Under the pieces are notes generated by a model. That model was not told where the DNA came from. It saw only the letters and a list, made by a program, of their open reading frames with translations, and searched no databases. Shown piece after piece: positions 41,001 to 48,487 of a stretch of DNA of 64,000 bases. Source of the DNA: Agrobacterium tumefaciens (GTDB taxonomy: Bacteria; Pseudomonadota; Alphaproteobacteria; Rhizobiales; Rhizobiaceae); the NCBI RefSeq assembly GCF_013318015.2, contig NZ_CP115842.1, positions 1,351,001 to 1,415,000 on the forward strand, written 5' to 3'. Made by a program: the position numbers and the translations under genes. Numbering within the stretch: the first letter of the stretch is position 1; each line of letters begins with the position of its first letter.

Positions 41001-44000
41001 TCAGCCGATGCTCATCAGGCTGGCATTGCCGCCGGCAGCCGTTGTGTTGACGCTGACGGAGACTTCTTCCACCAGCCAGTCGAGATTGTAGGGCTGGGTT
41101 TCACGGTCAAGCGCTTCCGTCGTGGCGGCCTGAACCAGAACCAGAGGACCGGGCAGGGCGGCGATTTTCTTGTTGATCGCAACGACACGTTCCGCATCGC
41201 CCTCGATCAGCGCGCCGGCGAAGGGGGCGGATTTTTCCCAGCTGTCAGCCCAGGTGATACGCGAGGTGACGGTTGCCGGCAATCCGTAGATCGACTTTTC
41301 CAGCCCCGACGCATTATCGATAACGACCGAGTTGCCGGTGGCAAGCGCTGCCGCAAGTTGGCGATAGAGCCCTTGCTCGGTGGCCGGAATAAGCAGCACC
41401 TTGCCGCGCGGATGCAGCGCATAGACGTTGCGTTCGCCGACTGGGCCTGCCAGTTCGGTTTCGAAACCGAGGCCGGAGAGGGCTGCGGCCTGTCTTGCGG
41501 CTTCGGCTGCAACGCTCTGGCCGTTTTCATCCAGCCAGCGGGCGAGATCGACAGCCGCCTGGTCCTGCTGGCTGGCAACGCGGTCGATCTTCGGCGCGGT
41601 TTGTGTGACGCGGCCGAGATAGAGCGGGCCGCCCGCCTTGGGGCCGGTGCCGGAGAGGCCTCGCCCGCCAAAGGGCTGGACGCCGACCACGGCGCCGATG
41701 ATGTTGCGGTTCACATAGAGATTACCGGCCGCGACGCGCGACAGGACATGCTGGATGGTATCGTCAAGACGCGTATGCAGGCCGAAGGTCAGGCCATAGC
41801 CGGTGGCGTTGATCTCGTCGATCAGCCGGTCGAGATTGTCGCGCTTGAACCGGATGACGTGCAGCACCGGCCCGAAGACCTCCTTCTTCAGATCGGCGAG
41901 CGATTTCATCTCGATGATTGTCGGTGGCACGAAGGTGCCCTTGCCGGTTTCGCCGGCAAGCGAAATCTGCTCGATCCGGTGGCCGAGTGCGCGCATGCTG
42001 TCAACGTGTTTTTCGATAATGCCTTTAGCTTCAGCGGTGATCACGGGGCCGACATCGACGGAAAGGCTATCGGTGCGCCCGATGCGCAATTCGTGCAGCG
42101 CGCCTTTCAGCATCGTCAGGGTGCGGTCGGCCACATCTTCCTGCAGGCAGAGAATGCGAAGCGCCGAGCAACGCTGGCCGGCACTGTCGAAGGCAGAGGC
42201 GATGACGTCGGCGACGACCTGCTCGGCAAGCGCTGAGGAATCGACGATCATGGCGTTCTGGCCGCCGGTCTCGGCAATCAGGGGAACGGGCTGGCCGTTT
42301 GCGAGAACCCGGCCTGCGAGTTGACCCTGGATGAGGCGCGCCACTTCCGTGGATCCGGTGAACATCACACCCGCCGTGAGCGCTGAGCCGACAAGTGCCG
42401 CACCGGTCTTGCCGTCACCTGGCAGAAGTTGCACGGCGTCCTGCGGAACGCCTGCCTCATGCAGCAGGCGCACACCCTGCGCGGCGATCAACGGGGTTTC
42501 TTCGGCGGGCTTTGCCAGTACCGGATTACCGGCAACCAGTGCTGCCGTTACCTGACCGATGAAGATGGCAAGCGGGAAGTTCCACGGGCTGATGCAGACG
42601 ACCGGGCCGAGCGGTGTCTCGTTGGCCTTGAAGGTCTTCCGGGCTTCCGCTGCGTAATAACGCAGGAAGTCAATCGCCTCGCGCACCTCGGCAATGGCGT
42701 TTGGCATGGATTTTCCGGCCTCGCGCATGATGAGGCCAAGCAGGGCCGGCATCTCGGCCTGCATCCGGTCGGCAGCGCGCTCCAGGCAGGCGGCGCGCTC
42801 CTCGACCGGCGTGGAAGACCAGTTGGAGGCTGCGGCCCTTTGCATTGCCGCCTCGACATCGGCCTCTGTCGGTTCGGTTACATAACCGACGACATCATTG
42901 TGGTCGCCGGGATTGAGGACCGGGCGTGTCTTTCCGCCTGCATGCGGTGCTGCGGCTTTCCATTCCGTCGTCGCACCTGCCTTAAGGACGTTGTCCAGCG
43001 CGGCAAGTGCCGTTTCATTCGAAAGATCGAGGCCGGCGGAATTTGCCCGTTCGGGGCCGAAGAGACCAGCGGGTGCAGCAATGCGGTCGTGCCGTGCGCC
43101 GGGAACGGGGTAAGCCTTGACCACGGTGACCGGATCTTCCAGCAGGGAAGCCACCGGCACGGCGGGATCCGCTATGCGGTTGACGAAGGAGGAGTTCGCG
43201 CCGTTTTCCAGCAGACGGCGGACAAGATATGCAAGCAGCGTCTCGTGGGTGCCAACAGGCGCATAAAAGCGGCAGGGACGATCGAGCTTCTTCTTGCCGA
43301 CGACTTCGCTGTAAAGCGGTTCGCCCATGCCGTGCAGGCACTGGAACTCATAATCACCGAGTTTGAAGTCCGGACCGGCGAGATGGTAGATGGTCGCCAT
43401 GGACTGGGCGTTGTGGGTCGCAAATTGCGGGAACACGACGTCACGCGCGGCAAGCAGCTTGCGGGCGCAGGCGATATAGGAGACATCCGTGTGCACTTTG
43501 CGGGTGAAGACCGGGAAGTCTTCCAGCCCGTCCACCTGTGCGCGCTTGATCTCCGCATCCCAATAGGCGCCCTTGACAAGACGCACCATGATGCGGCGAC
43601 CGGCACGTCGGGCGAGATCGATGATGTAGTCGAGAACAAAGGGGCAGCGGCGGCCATAGGCCTGCACAACGAAGCCTAGGCCGTTCCAACCGGCAAGATC
43701 CTTGTCGAGCGCCAGTTCCTCCAGAAGATCGAGCGACAGTTCCAGCCGGTCAGCTTCCTCGGCGTCAATGTTGAGGCCGATATCGTATTTCTTGCTGAGC
43801 AGCATCAGGGATTTCACACGCGGCAGAAGCTCCGCTATTACCCGCTCTGCCTGCGCACGGGCATAACGCGGATGCAGGGCCGAAAGCTTGATGGAAATTC
43901 CGGGGCCACCATAGATGCCACGCCCGGCGGAGGCCTTACCGATGGCGTGAATGGCGTTTTCGTAGTCCTTGTAATAACGCTCCGCATCCTTGGCGGTGGT

Positions 44001-44687
44001 CGCCGCTTCGCCGAGCATGTCGTAGGAATATTGGAAACCCTGTTCCTCCAGCGGTTTCGAGCGCTTGATCGCTTCCCCAATCGTTTCGCCGGTCACGAAT
44101 TGCTCGCCCATCATGCGCATCGCCATATCGACGCCGCGGCGAATGACGGGTTCGCCAGCCCGGGCGATCAGCTTGGTCAGAGCCGCCGAAAGGCCGCTGT
44201 CATTGACCGTCGAGGTCAGCTTGCCGGTGATGACGAGACCCCAGGTTGCGGCGTTGACGAACAGCGAGCGCCCGCCGCCGATGTGGGACTTCCAGTCGCC
44301 GCGGGCGATCTTGTCGCGGATCAGCGCGTCGCGGGTGGCGGTGTCGGGAATGCGCAGCAGCGCTTCGGCAAGGCACATCAGGGCCACGCCCTCATGGCTG
44401 GAGAGCGAATATTCCTGCACCAGCCCCTCGACGCCGGTGCCTTTCGTCTTGGCGCGCAACGCCTCGATCAGCTTGGTTGCCGTGGTGCGAATGGCTGCGG
44501 CCTGCTCGGGCGTGACGGTCGCAGCATCGATCAGAGGCGCCAGGCACTCTTCCTCTGGGCGGCGGTAAGCGGCGGTAATTGCTTTGCGCAACGGGCTCTG
44601 CTCGCGCACGGGCGGTGCAAAATTCTGGAAAATACCGTTCACCGTCTGCTGCGGGTTTACATCGGCTTTGCTTGCACCATCGGCCAT
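41001..44687 (-). CDS. putA: Bifunctional proline dehydrogenase / delta-1-pyrroline-5-carboxylate dehydrogenase
   Basis: A 1228-aa PutA: proline to pyrroline-5-carboxylate by the FAD TIM-barrel domain (about residues 190-480, with SIKLSALHPRYARAQ and RLVKGAYWDAEIKRAQ), then oxidation to glutamate by the C-terminal ALDH domain (about 570-1000) with catalytic Cys in SAGQRCSALRIL and Glu in AETGGQNAM. Unlike E. coli PutA I see no N-terminal ribbon-helix-helix DNA-binding domain, so control is left to the divergent Lrp-type regulator. A C-terminal domain of about 200 residues extends beyond the ALDH core. Confidence 0.96.
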   Translation of the reverse strand: MADGASKADVNPQQTVNGIFQNFAPPVREQSPLRKAITAAYRRPEEECLAPLIDAATVTPEQAAAIRTTATKLIEALRAKTKGTGVEGLVQEYSLSSHEGVALMCLAEALLRIPDTATRDALIRDKIARGDWKSHIGGGRSLFVNAATWGLVITGKLTSTVNDSGLSAALTKLIARAGEPVIRRGVDMAMRMMGEQFVTGETIGEAIKRSKPLEEQGFQYSYDMLGEAATTAKDAERYYKDYENAIHAIGKASAGRGIYGGPGISIKLSALHPRYARAQAERVIAELLPRVKSLMLLSKKYDIGLNIDAEEADRLELSLDLLEELALDKDLAGWNGLGFVVQAYGRRCPFVLDYIIDLARRAGRRIMVRLVKGAYWDAEIKRAQVDGLEDFPVFTRKVHTDVSYIACARKLLAARDVVFPQFATHNAQSMATIYHLAGPDFKLGDYEFQCLHGMGEPLYSEVVGKKKLDRPCRFYAPVGTHETLLAYLVRRLLENGANSSFVNRIADPAVPVASLLEDPVTVVKAYPVPGARHDRIAAPAGLFGPERANSAGLDLSNETALAALDNVLKAGATTEWKAAAPHAGGKTRPVLNPGDHNDVVGYVTEPTEADVEAAMQRAAASNWSSTPVEERAACLERAADRMQAEMPALLGLIMREAGKSMPNAIAEVREAIDFLRYYAAEARKTFKANETPLGPVVCISPWNFPLAIFIGQVTAALVAGNPVLAKPAEETPLIAAQGVRLLHEAGVPQDAVQLLPGDGKTGAALVGSALTAGVMFTGSTEVARLIQGQLAGRVLANGQPVPLIAETGGQNAMIVDSSALAEQVVADVIASAFDSAGQRCSALRILCLQEDVADRTLTMLKGALHELRIGRTDSLSVDVGPVITAEAKGIIEKHVDSMRALGHRIEQISLAGETGKGTFVPPTIIEMKSLADLKKEVFGPVLHVIRFKRDNLDRLIDEINATGYGLTFGLHTRLDDTIQHVLSRVAAGNLYVNRNIIGAVVGVQPFGGRGLSGTGPKAGGPLYLGRVTQTAPKIDRVASQQDQAAVDLARWLDENGQSVAAEAARQAAALSGLGFETELAGPVGERNVYALHPRGKVLLIPATEQGLYRQLAAALATGNSVVIDNASGLEKSIYGLPATVTSRITWADSWEKSAPFAGALIEGDAERVVAINKKIAALPGPLVLVQAATTEALDRETQPYNLDWLVEEVSVSVNTTAAGGNASLMSIG

Positions 44688-44862
44688 TCTGAAAATCCTG
44701 AAAAAGCTGTTGAAGACAGACTGTCAGCGGCAGCGTGTCCTCCGCTCGCCGCTTGTCATTCTGTTGCGTACAATATCATTGCTGTAAAAATTGCTATGGT
44801 CCTATTTCGAGGATAGAACAGGCCATATGAACTTTTATTATTCAAAATTGGCGTTAAATCAC

Positions 44863-45333
44863 ATGGCAAATAGTCATAAAATAGACGATCTGGACCACTT
44901 CGATCTCAAGATTCTCGAGGCCCTCAGCGAAGACGGGCGCATGTCGGTGCTGCAACTGTCGAAAAGGGTCGGCCTCTCCAAGACGCCGTGCCAGACGCGG
45001 CTCAAGCGGTTGGTGGATGAAGGTTATATTCTGGGCTTCCGTGCGGTGCTCAATCCGCAGAAACTGGGCGTCGACCATATCGCCTTCGCCGAGGTCAAGC
45101 TTTCCGACACACGCGAAAAGGCACTTGAGGAATTCAACACGGCGGTGCGCAAGATCAAGGAGGTGGAGGAATGCCACATGATCGCCGGCGCCTTCGATTA
45201 TCTACTGAAGGTGCGCACCAGCGATATCCGCAAATACCGAAGGGTGCTCGGCGAAAAAATCTCCAGCCTTCCATCGGTTTCCAACACTTCGACATTCGTC
45301 GTGATGCAGTCGGTCAAGGAGACCGGTATCTGA
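44863..45333 (+). CDS. putR: Lrp/AsnC family regulator of proline catabolism
   Basis: A 156-aa Lrp-type protein: N-terminal HTH (DDLDHFDLKILEALSEDGRMSVLQLSKRVGLSKTPCQTRLKRL) and C-terminal RAM domain (HIAFAEVKLSDTREKALEEF, ending TSTFVVMQSVKETG). It is divergent from putA, as in Agrobacterium and Rhodobacter, where PutR activates putA with proline. The start is uncertain: 44863 aligns with family N-termini but lacks a good ribosome site; 44827 is an in-frame alternative. Confidence 0.92.
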   Translation: MANSHKIDDLDHFDLKILEALSEDGRMSVLQLSKRVGLSKTPCQTRLKRLVDEGYILGFRAVLNPQKLGVDHIAFAEVKLSDTREKALEEFNTAVRKIKEVEECHMIAGAFDYLLKVRTSDIRKYRRVLGEKISSLPSVSNTSTFVVMQSVKETGI

Positions 45334-45346
45334 CGACGCGGCGAAG

Positions 45347-45374
45347 AAAAACGGGCAGGCACGAGCCTACCCGT
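45347..45374 (-). terminator. Intrinsic terminator of the nepR-ecfG operon
   Basis: Read on the minus strand, a 10-bp stem (45374-45365 with 45360-45351, one G-U pair) and 4-nt loop are followed by a T-run (45351-45347). It lies between the convergent putR and ecfG genes. Confidence 0.7.
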
Positions 45375-45399
45375 CTAATGCTTTGCGAATTCTGCCAGC

Positions 45400-45966
45400 T
45401 CAGCGCGCGGTGGCTGCGGCGGTAACGGCGCTCATCTGCGCGTCAGGACCGAACTCGTTTTCGTTTTCGATGCCGAGAAGTTCCTGCAGGCGCAATCGCG
45501 CGCGGCTGACACGGCTCTTGATCGTGCCAACCGGGCAACCGCAAATCTCGGCTGCTTCTTCGTAAGCAAAGCCGGAGGCGCCAATCAGCAATATCGCTTC
45601 GCGCTGATCGTCGGGCAATTTTGCAAGTGCCGTACGAAAATCCTGAAGATCGACCGAACCATGCTGCTCTGGCGGCACAGACAGGCGCGAGGTATAAACC
45701 CCGTCGGTATCCTGTACTTCGCGGCCGGACTTGCGAATCTGGCTGTAGAATTCGTTACGCAGGATCGTCACCAGCCATGCGCGCATGTTGGTGCCAGGCT
45801 GGAAACTCTCCTGTTTCGCCCAGGCCTTCATGATCGTATCCTGCACGAGGTCGTCAGCGCGATCCCTCGAACGGATGAGTGAGATCGCGAATGCGCGCAG
45901 GTTTGGCAGTGCCGCCAGCATTTCCCGTTTGAAATTGTATTCTGTCTGCTCCGGCTCTTTCGCCAT
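45400..45966 (-). CDS. ecfG: ECF sigma factor EcfG (RpoE2-type), general stress response
   Basis: A 188-aa two-domain sigma factor: region 2 with NLRAFAISLIRSRDRADDLVQDTIMKAWAKQ (residues about 22-55), and region 4 with LPDDQREAILLIGASGFAYEEAAEICGCPVGTIKSRVSRARLRLQELL. This sequence is characteristic of the ECF15/EcfG group that directs the alphaproteobacterial general stress response at GGAAC-type promoters. The start overlaps the nepR stop; a second ATG directly upstream (45969) is equally possible. Its anti-sigma gene precedes it and phyR is divergent. Confidence 0.95.
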   Translation of the reverse strand: MAKEPEQTEYNFKREMLAALPNLRAFAISLIRSRDRADDLVQDTIMKAWAKQESFQPGTNMRAWLVTILRNEFYSQIRKSGREVQDTDGVYTSRLSVPPEQHGSVDLQDFRTALAKLPDDQREAILLIGASGFAYEEAAEICGCPVGTIKSRVSRARLRLQELLGIENENEFGPDAQMSAVTAAATAR

Positions 45967-46172
45967 CATTCCCCCGAAGCCTTGTCTTTGGCTCTGTTTT
46001 CGGCTTCATCGAGTTTCTCGAGAAGATCGAGGAATTTGTCAGGGATGCCTTCTTCCTGAACAGCATCGTAGAGTTCCCTGAGCTTGCGGGAAATCACCGC
46101 ACGTCCAGAGTGCGGGACCTGAGGGTTGGCCGGATTGTCCGGAGAATCTTGGTCCGATTGAAATATGTTCAT
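45966..46172 (-). CDS. nepR: NepR anti-sigma factor
   Basis: A 68-aa protein with the conserved NepR core ISRKLRELYDAVQEEGIPDKFLDLLEKLDEAE (residues about 28-59) and disordered ends. NepR binds and holds EcfG until phosphorylated PhyR captures NepR by sigma mimicry. It overlaps ecfG by a few bases (translational coupling) and is preceded by an EcfG-type promoter, giving positive autoregulation. Confidence 0.95.
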   Translation of the reverse strand: MNIFQSDQDSPDNPANPQVPHSGRAVISRKLRELYDAVQEEGIPDKFLDLLEKLDEAENRAKDKASGE

Positions 46173-46204
46173 AACGTCCGGTATTCCTTTTGTGTCGTGG
46201 CAAG

Positions 46205-46229
46205 AATGCGCGATGAAAAAAATAGTTCC
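46205..46229 (-). promoter_or_regulatory. EcfG promoter of nepR-ecfG
   Basis: On the minus strand GGAAC (46229-46225), 18-nt spacer, TT (46206-46205), about 33 bp before the nepR ATG. Its GGAAC forms one arm of a palindrome whose other arm is the phyR promoter. Confidence 0.75.
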
Positions 46230-46243
46230 GGCGATCCGGAACT
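46224..46243. repeat. Palindrome joining two divergent EcfG -35 elements
   Basis: AGTTCCGG-CGAT-CCGGAACT is a perfect 8+8 inverted repeat with a 4-bp centre. Each arm contains a GGAAC element, one facing nepR and one facing phyR. Confidence 0.9.
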
Positions 46244-46263
46244 TTTTTTATGATGCGCACGTT
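46238..46263 (+). promoter_or_regulatory. EcfG promoter of phyR
   Basis: GGAAC (46238-46242), 18-nt spacer, GTT (46261-46263), about 47 bp before the phyR ATG. Confidence 0.8.
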
Positions 46264-46309
46264 GCTATCGTGGGTTTGCGTTGCAGACCGCATGAAAGGG
46301 GAGAATTCC

Positions 46310-47104
46310 ATGTCAGTTTCTACACGCATCGCACCGCACCTGCCATATCTGCGCAGGTTCGCGCGTGCCGTTTGCGGCTCTCAATCCACTGGCGATGCCT
46401 ATGTTGCAGCAACACTTGAAGCTCTGATCGCCGATATCAGCATCTTCCCGCCGACAAGCAACGATCGGGTTTCGCTTTATCAATTGTTCGTATCGATTTT
46501 TAGTTCCGTCACGATCAATATAAAGGCCGATGAAAACCTGTCAGGTTGGGAAAAGCGCGCTTCCGCCAACCTCTCTGCGGTACCAGCGCTCGCCCGCCAG
46601 GCTTTCCTTCTGACCACGGTCGAAGAGTTCACAGCGTCGGAAGCAGCAGAGGTTCTGAGGGTAACTGAAGCCCAGATCGGCCAGCTGATCGATGAGGCGG
46701 CCTCTGAAATCGCCCGCCAGGTTGCCACCGATATCATGATTATTGAGGACGAACCTCTGATCGCCATGGATATCGAGCAGATGGTCACCGATCTCGGCCA
46801 TCGCGTTACGGGTATTGCCCGCACGCATGCGGAGGCGATCGATCTCTTCAACCGCACGCAGCCGAAGATGATCCTTGCCGACATCCAGCTTGCAGACGGC
46901 AGCTCCGGGCTCGATGCCATGAAGGAGATCCTTCAGATGACGTCTCTGCCGGTGATCTTCATTACAGCCTTCCCTGAGCGTCTTTTGACGGGTGAGCGGC
47001 CCGAGCCGACATTCCTCGTTACGAAGCCGTTCAACCCGGACATGGTGAAAGCGCTTATCAGCCAGGCGCTGTTTTTCAACGAAAGCTCTCGCGTCGCGGC
47101 GTGA
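46310..47104 (+). CDS. phyR: PhyR, general stress response regulator (sigma-like domain plus receiver)
   Basis: A 264-aa anti-anti-sigma response regulator. Residues 1-140 form a degenerate sigma region 2/4-like domain that binds NepR; 141-260 are a receiver domain with acidic pair Glu146-Asp147, phosphoacceptor Asp191, Thr219 and Lys239 (KPF). The start at 46310 follows GGGGAGA. Phosphorylated PhyR releases EcfG from NepR. It is divergent from nepR-ecfG and followed by an HWE/HisKA_2 kinase gene, a probable phosphodonor. Confidence 0.96.
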   Translation: MSVSTRIAPHLPYLRRFARAVCGSQSTGDAYVAATLEALIADISIFPPTSNDRVSLYQLFVSIFSSVTINIKADENLSGWEKRASANLSAVPALARQAFLLTTVEEFTASEAAEVLRVTEAQIGQLIDEAASEIARQVATDIMIIEDEPLIAMDIEQMVTDLGHRVTGIARTHAEAIDLFNRTQPKMILADIQLADGSSGLDAMKEILQMTSLPVIFITAFPERLLTGERPEPTFLVTKPFNPDMVKALISQALFFNESSRVAA

Positions 47105-47130
47105 AATTTGCCGAAACCGTAGACTGTCCG

Positions 47131-47155
47131 GGAACAACTACGGTACCCGGACGTT
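47131..47155 (+). promoter_or_regulatory. Candidate EcfG promoter of the downstream kinase gene
   Basis: GGAAC (47131-47135), 17-nt spacer, GTT (47153-47155), 45 bp before 47200. It would place the kinase under the sigma factor it may activate. Confidence 0.65.
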
Positions 47156-47199
47156 CGCGGTTACGGTCGTGAGGTGATCTCACGGCTTTTTGCAGGGAG

Positions 47200-48189
47200 A
47201 TGAATTTGCATCGGCTGGCATGGCATAACGCGGAGAGGAACGAGAGCGAGCTACACGATTCGCTCGTCCTCGCTTTGCTCGATTCGGGCGAGACAGTCAT
47301 GTTACAAGACTGGAACCGCGAGTATATATTCGTGGCCAATCTGCCGGATGTGTGGCGTCTGCCGACCGATAGCCATCCTACGGATGAAAATGTGTTTGGC
47401 ACCGATCTTTCAGAGCGGCTTGCCGAACTCAAAAAAGATATGAATGTGGTGGGCAGTCGGGGCATGCTGGAAGTTAATGCCGGCAATGACCGGGTTTTCC
47501 AGTTCCAGATCCATTCCACCTTCAACCAGGCGAAGCAGGCGGTGATGAAAACCACCATTCGCGAGGTGACGGCGGAACGGCGGCGCGAGCAGCTTTTGCG
47601 CTCGCTGCTGCGCGAGGTCAGCCACCGTTCCAAGAACCTCCTGGCGATCATCCAGAGCCTTGCGGGCCAGACGGCCCGTTTCAGCCTCACCAAGGATGAT
47701 TTTCTGCGCAAGTTTCGGGGGCGGTTACACGCTCTTGCCCAAAGTCAGGATCTCATCACGGATTCCGACTGGAGAGGTGCTCGCATATTCGAGCTTCTTC
47801 GCCAGCAATTCGATCTTTATGTGCCGGAATATCCTAATCTCATCCACATGGAAGGTGAAAACCTGCTGCTCAATCCGAATGGGGCGCTTTATATCGGTCT
47901 GGCTTTCCATGAGCTGGTCGTCAATACGGTCAGCCATAGCGGCAATCTCGCCTATCATCCGCCAATCTCGCTGCAATGCCGACAGGAAGGCGATTTTTGT
48001 ATCGTTGAGTGGATAGAGCCGATCATGCCATCGAAAGAGCCGGCGCAGGCGAGGCGCGGCAGTTTCGGCAGCGTCGTGCTGGAAAAGGTCGTTCCATCCG
48101 CATTGGGCGGGAGTGCCGAATATCACCTCACGCCGGAGCGGATCGTCTACCGGCTTAAATTTCCTTCCGGGGACGTCACCGACATTTGA
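47200..48189 (+). CDS. Soluble HWE/HisKA_2-type histidine kinase, probable PhyR kinase
   Basis: A 329-aa cytoplasmic kinase: a PAS-like N-terminal domain (about residues 25-125), an H-box LREVSHRSKNLLAI with phosphorylatable His142, and a compact ATPase domain with the N-box-like HELVVNTVSHSGNL and a glycine-rich GSFGSVV segment. This is the family that phosphorylates PhyR in alphaproteobacteria. The ATG at 47200 is only one base from GGGAG, too close for a good ribosome site; a TTG at 47206 has better spacing. Position after phyR and its own EcfG-like promoter support a feedback role in the stress response. Confidence 0.9.
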   Translation: MNLHRLAWHNAERNESELHDSLVLALLDSGETVMLQDWNREYIFVANLPDVWRLPTDSHPTDENVFGTDLSERLAELKKDMNVVGSRGMLEVNAGNDRVFQFQIHSTFNQAKQAVMKTTIREVTAERRREQLLRSLLREVSHRSKNLLAIIQSLAGQTARFSLTKDDFLRKFRGRLHALAQSQDLITDSDWRGARIFELLRQQFDLYVPEYPNLIHMEGENLLLNPNGALYIGLAFHELVVNTVSHSGNLAYHPPISLQCRQEGDFCIVEWIEPIMPSKEPAQARRGSFGSVVLEKVVPSALGGSAEYHLTPERIVYRLKFPSGDVTDI

Positions 48190-48263
48190 AATTTCGAAAT
48201 AATGGCCCTCGGTTGGAGACCTGCCTCATAGGCAGCACTTCGGCCGTTTTTGCGAGAACGCAA

Positions 48264-48299
48264 AAAAAAGCACGGCCCATGAAAGAGCCGTGCTTTTTT
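48264..48299. terminator. Bidirectional terminator shared by the kinase gene and the candidate small RNA
   Basis: A 13-bp stem (48264-48276 with 48287-48299) and 10-nt loop have A-runs and T-runs at the two ends, so it functions in both directions. Confidence 0.92.
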
Positions 48300-48380
48300 A
48301 TTATGACAGGTTTTCAGGGGTGAAACCTGTTTATTGTCAGCCAAGCTTCAGGCGGGGACGGGGGAATTGCTTGGCCTGCA
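48264..48380 (-). ncRNA. Candidate GsrN-like stress small RNA with C-rich loop
   Basis: A region of about 115 nt with an EcfG promoter at one end (48410-48386) and an intrinsic terminator (T8 tail) at the other, and no credible open frame. Near the predicted 5' end a perfect 7-bp stem (48375-48369 with 48346-48340) presents a 22-nt loop containing CCCCCGTCCCCGCC. A second hairpin (48330-48323 with 48313-48306) follows, then the terminator stem. Caulobacter GsrN, a sigma-T-dependent RNA beside the same regulatory locus, also exposes a C-rich loop in its 5' hairpin. Homology is proposed from structure and position only. Confidence 0.65.
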
Positions 48381-48385
48381 TTAAA

Positions 48386-48410
48386 AATGCATCCGACCTA
48401 ATTCGGTTCC
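48386..48410 (-). promoter_or_regulatory. Candidate EcfG promoter driving the small RNA
   Basis: On the minus strand GGAAC (48410-48406), 18-nt spacer, TT (48387-48386, within a run of five T). No protein gene lies downstream on this strand before the terminator, so an RNA product is implied. Confidence 0.65.
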
Positions 48411-48487
48411 ACTAAAACGTATTTTTTTTGCGGAGGGCGAAATTAGCTGCTTTTTGTCTGCAGGTACGGGATCCAGCACGCCATTTT

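Noticed and set aside
48147..48344. 65-codon minus-strand frame over the small RNA region
   Set aside because: It would need a TTG start, runs straight through the terminator hairpin and into the kinase gene; the RNA interpretation fits better.
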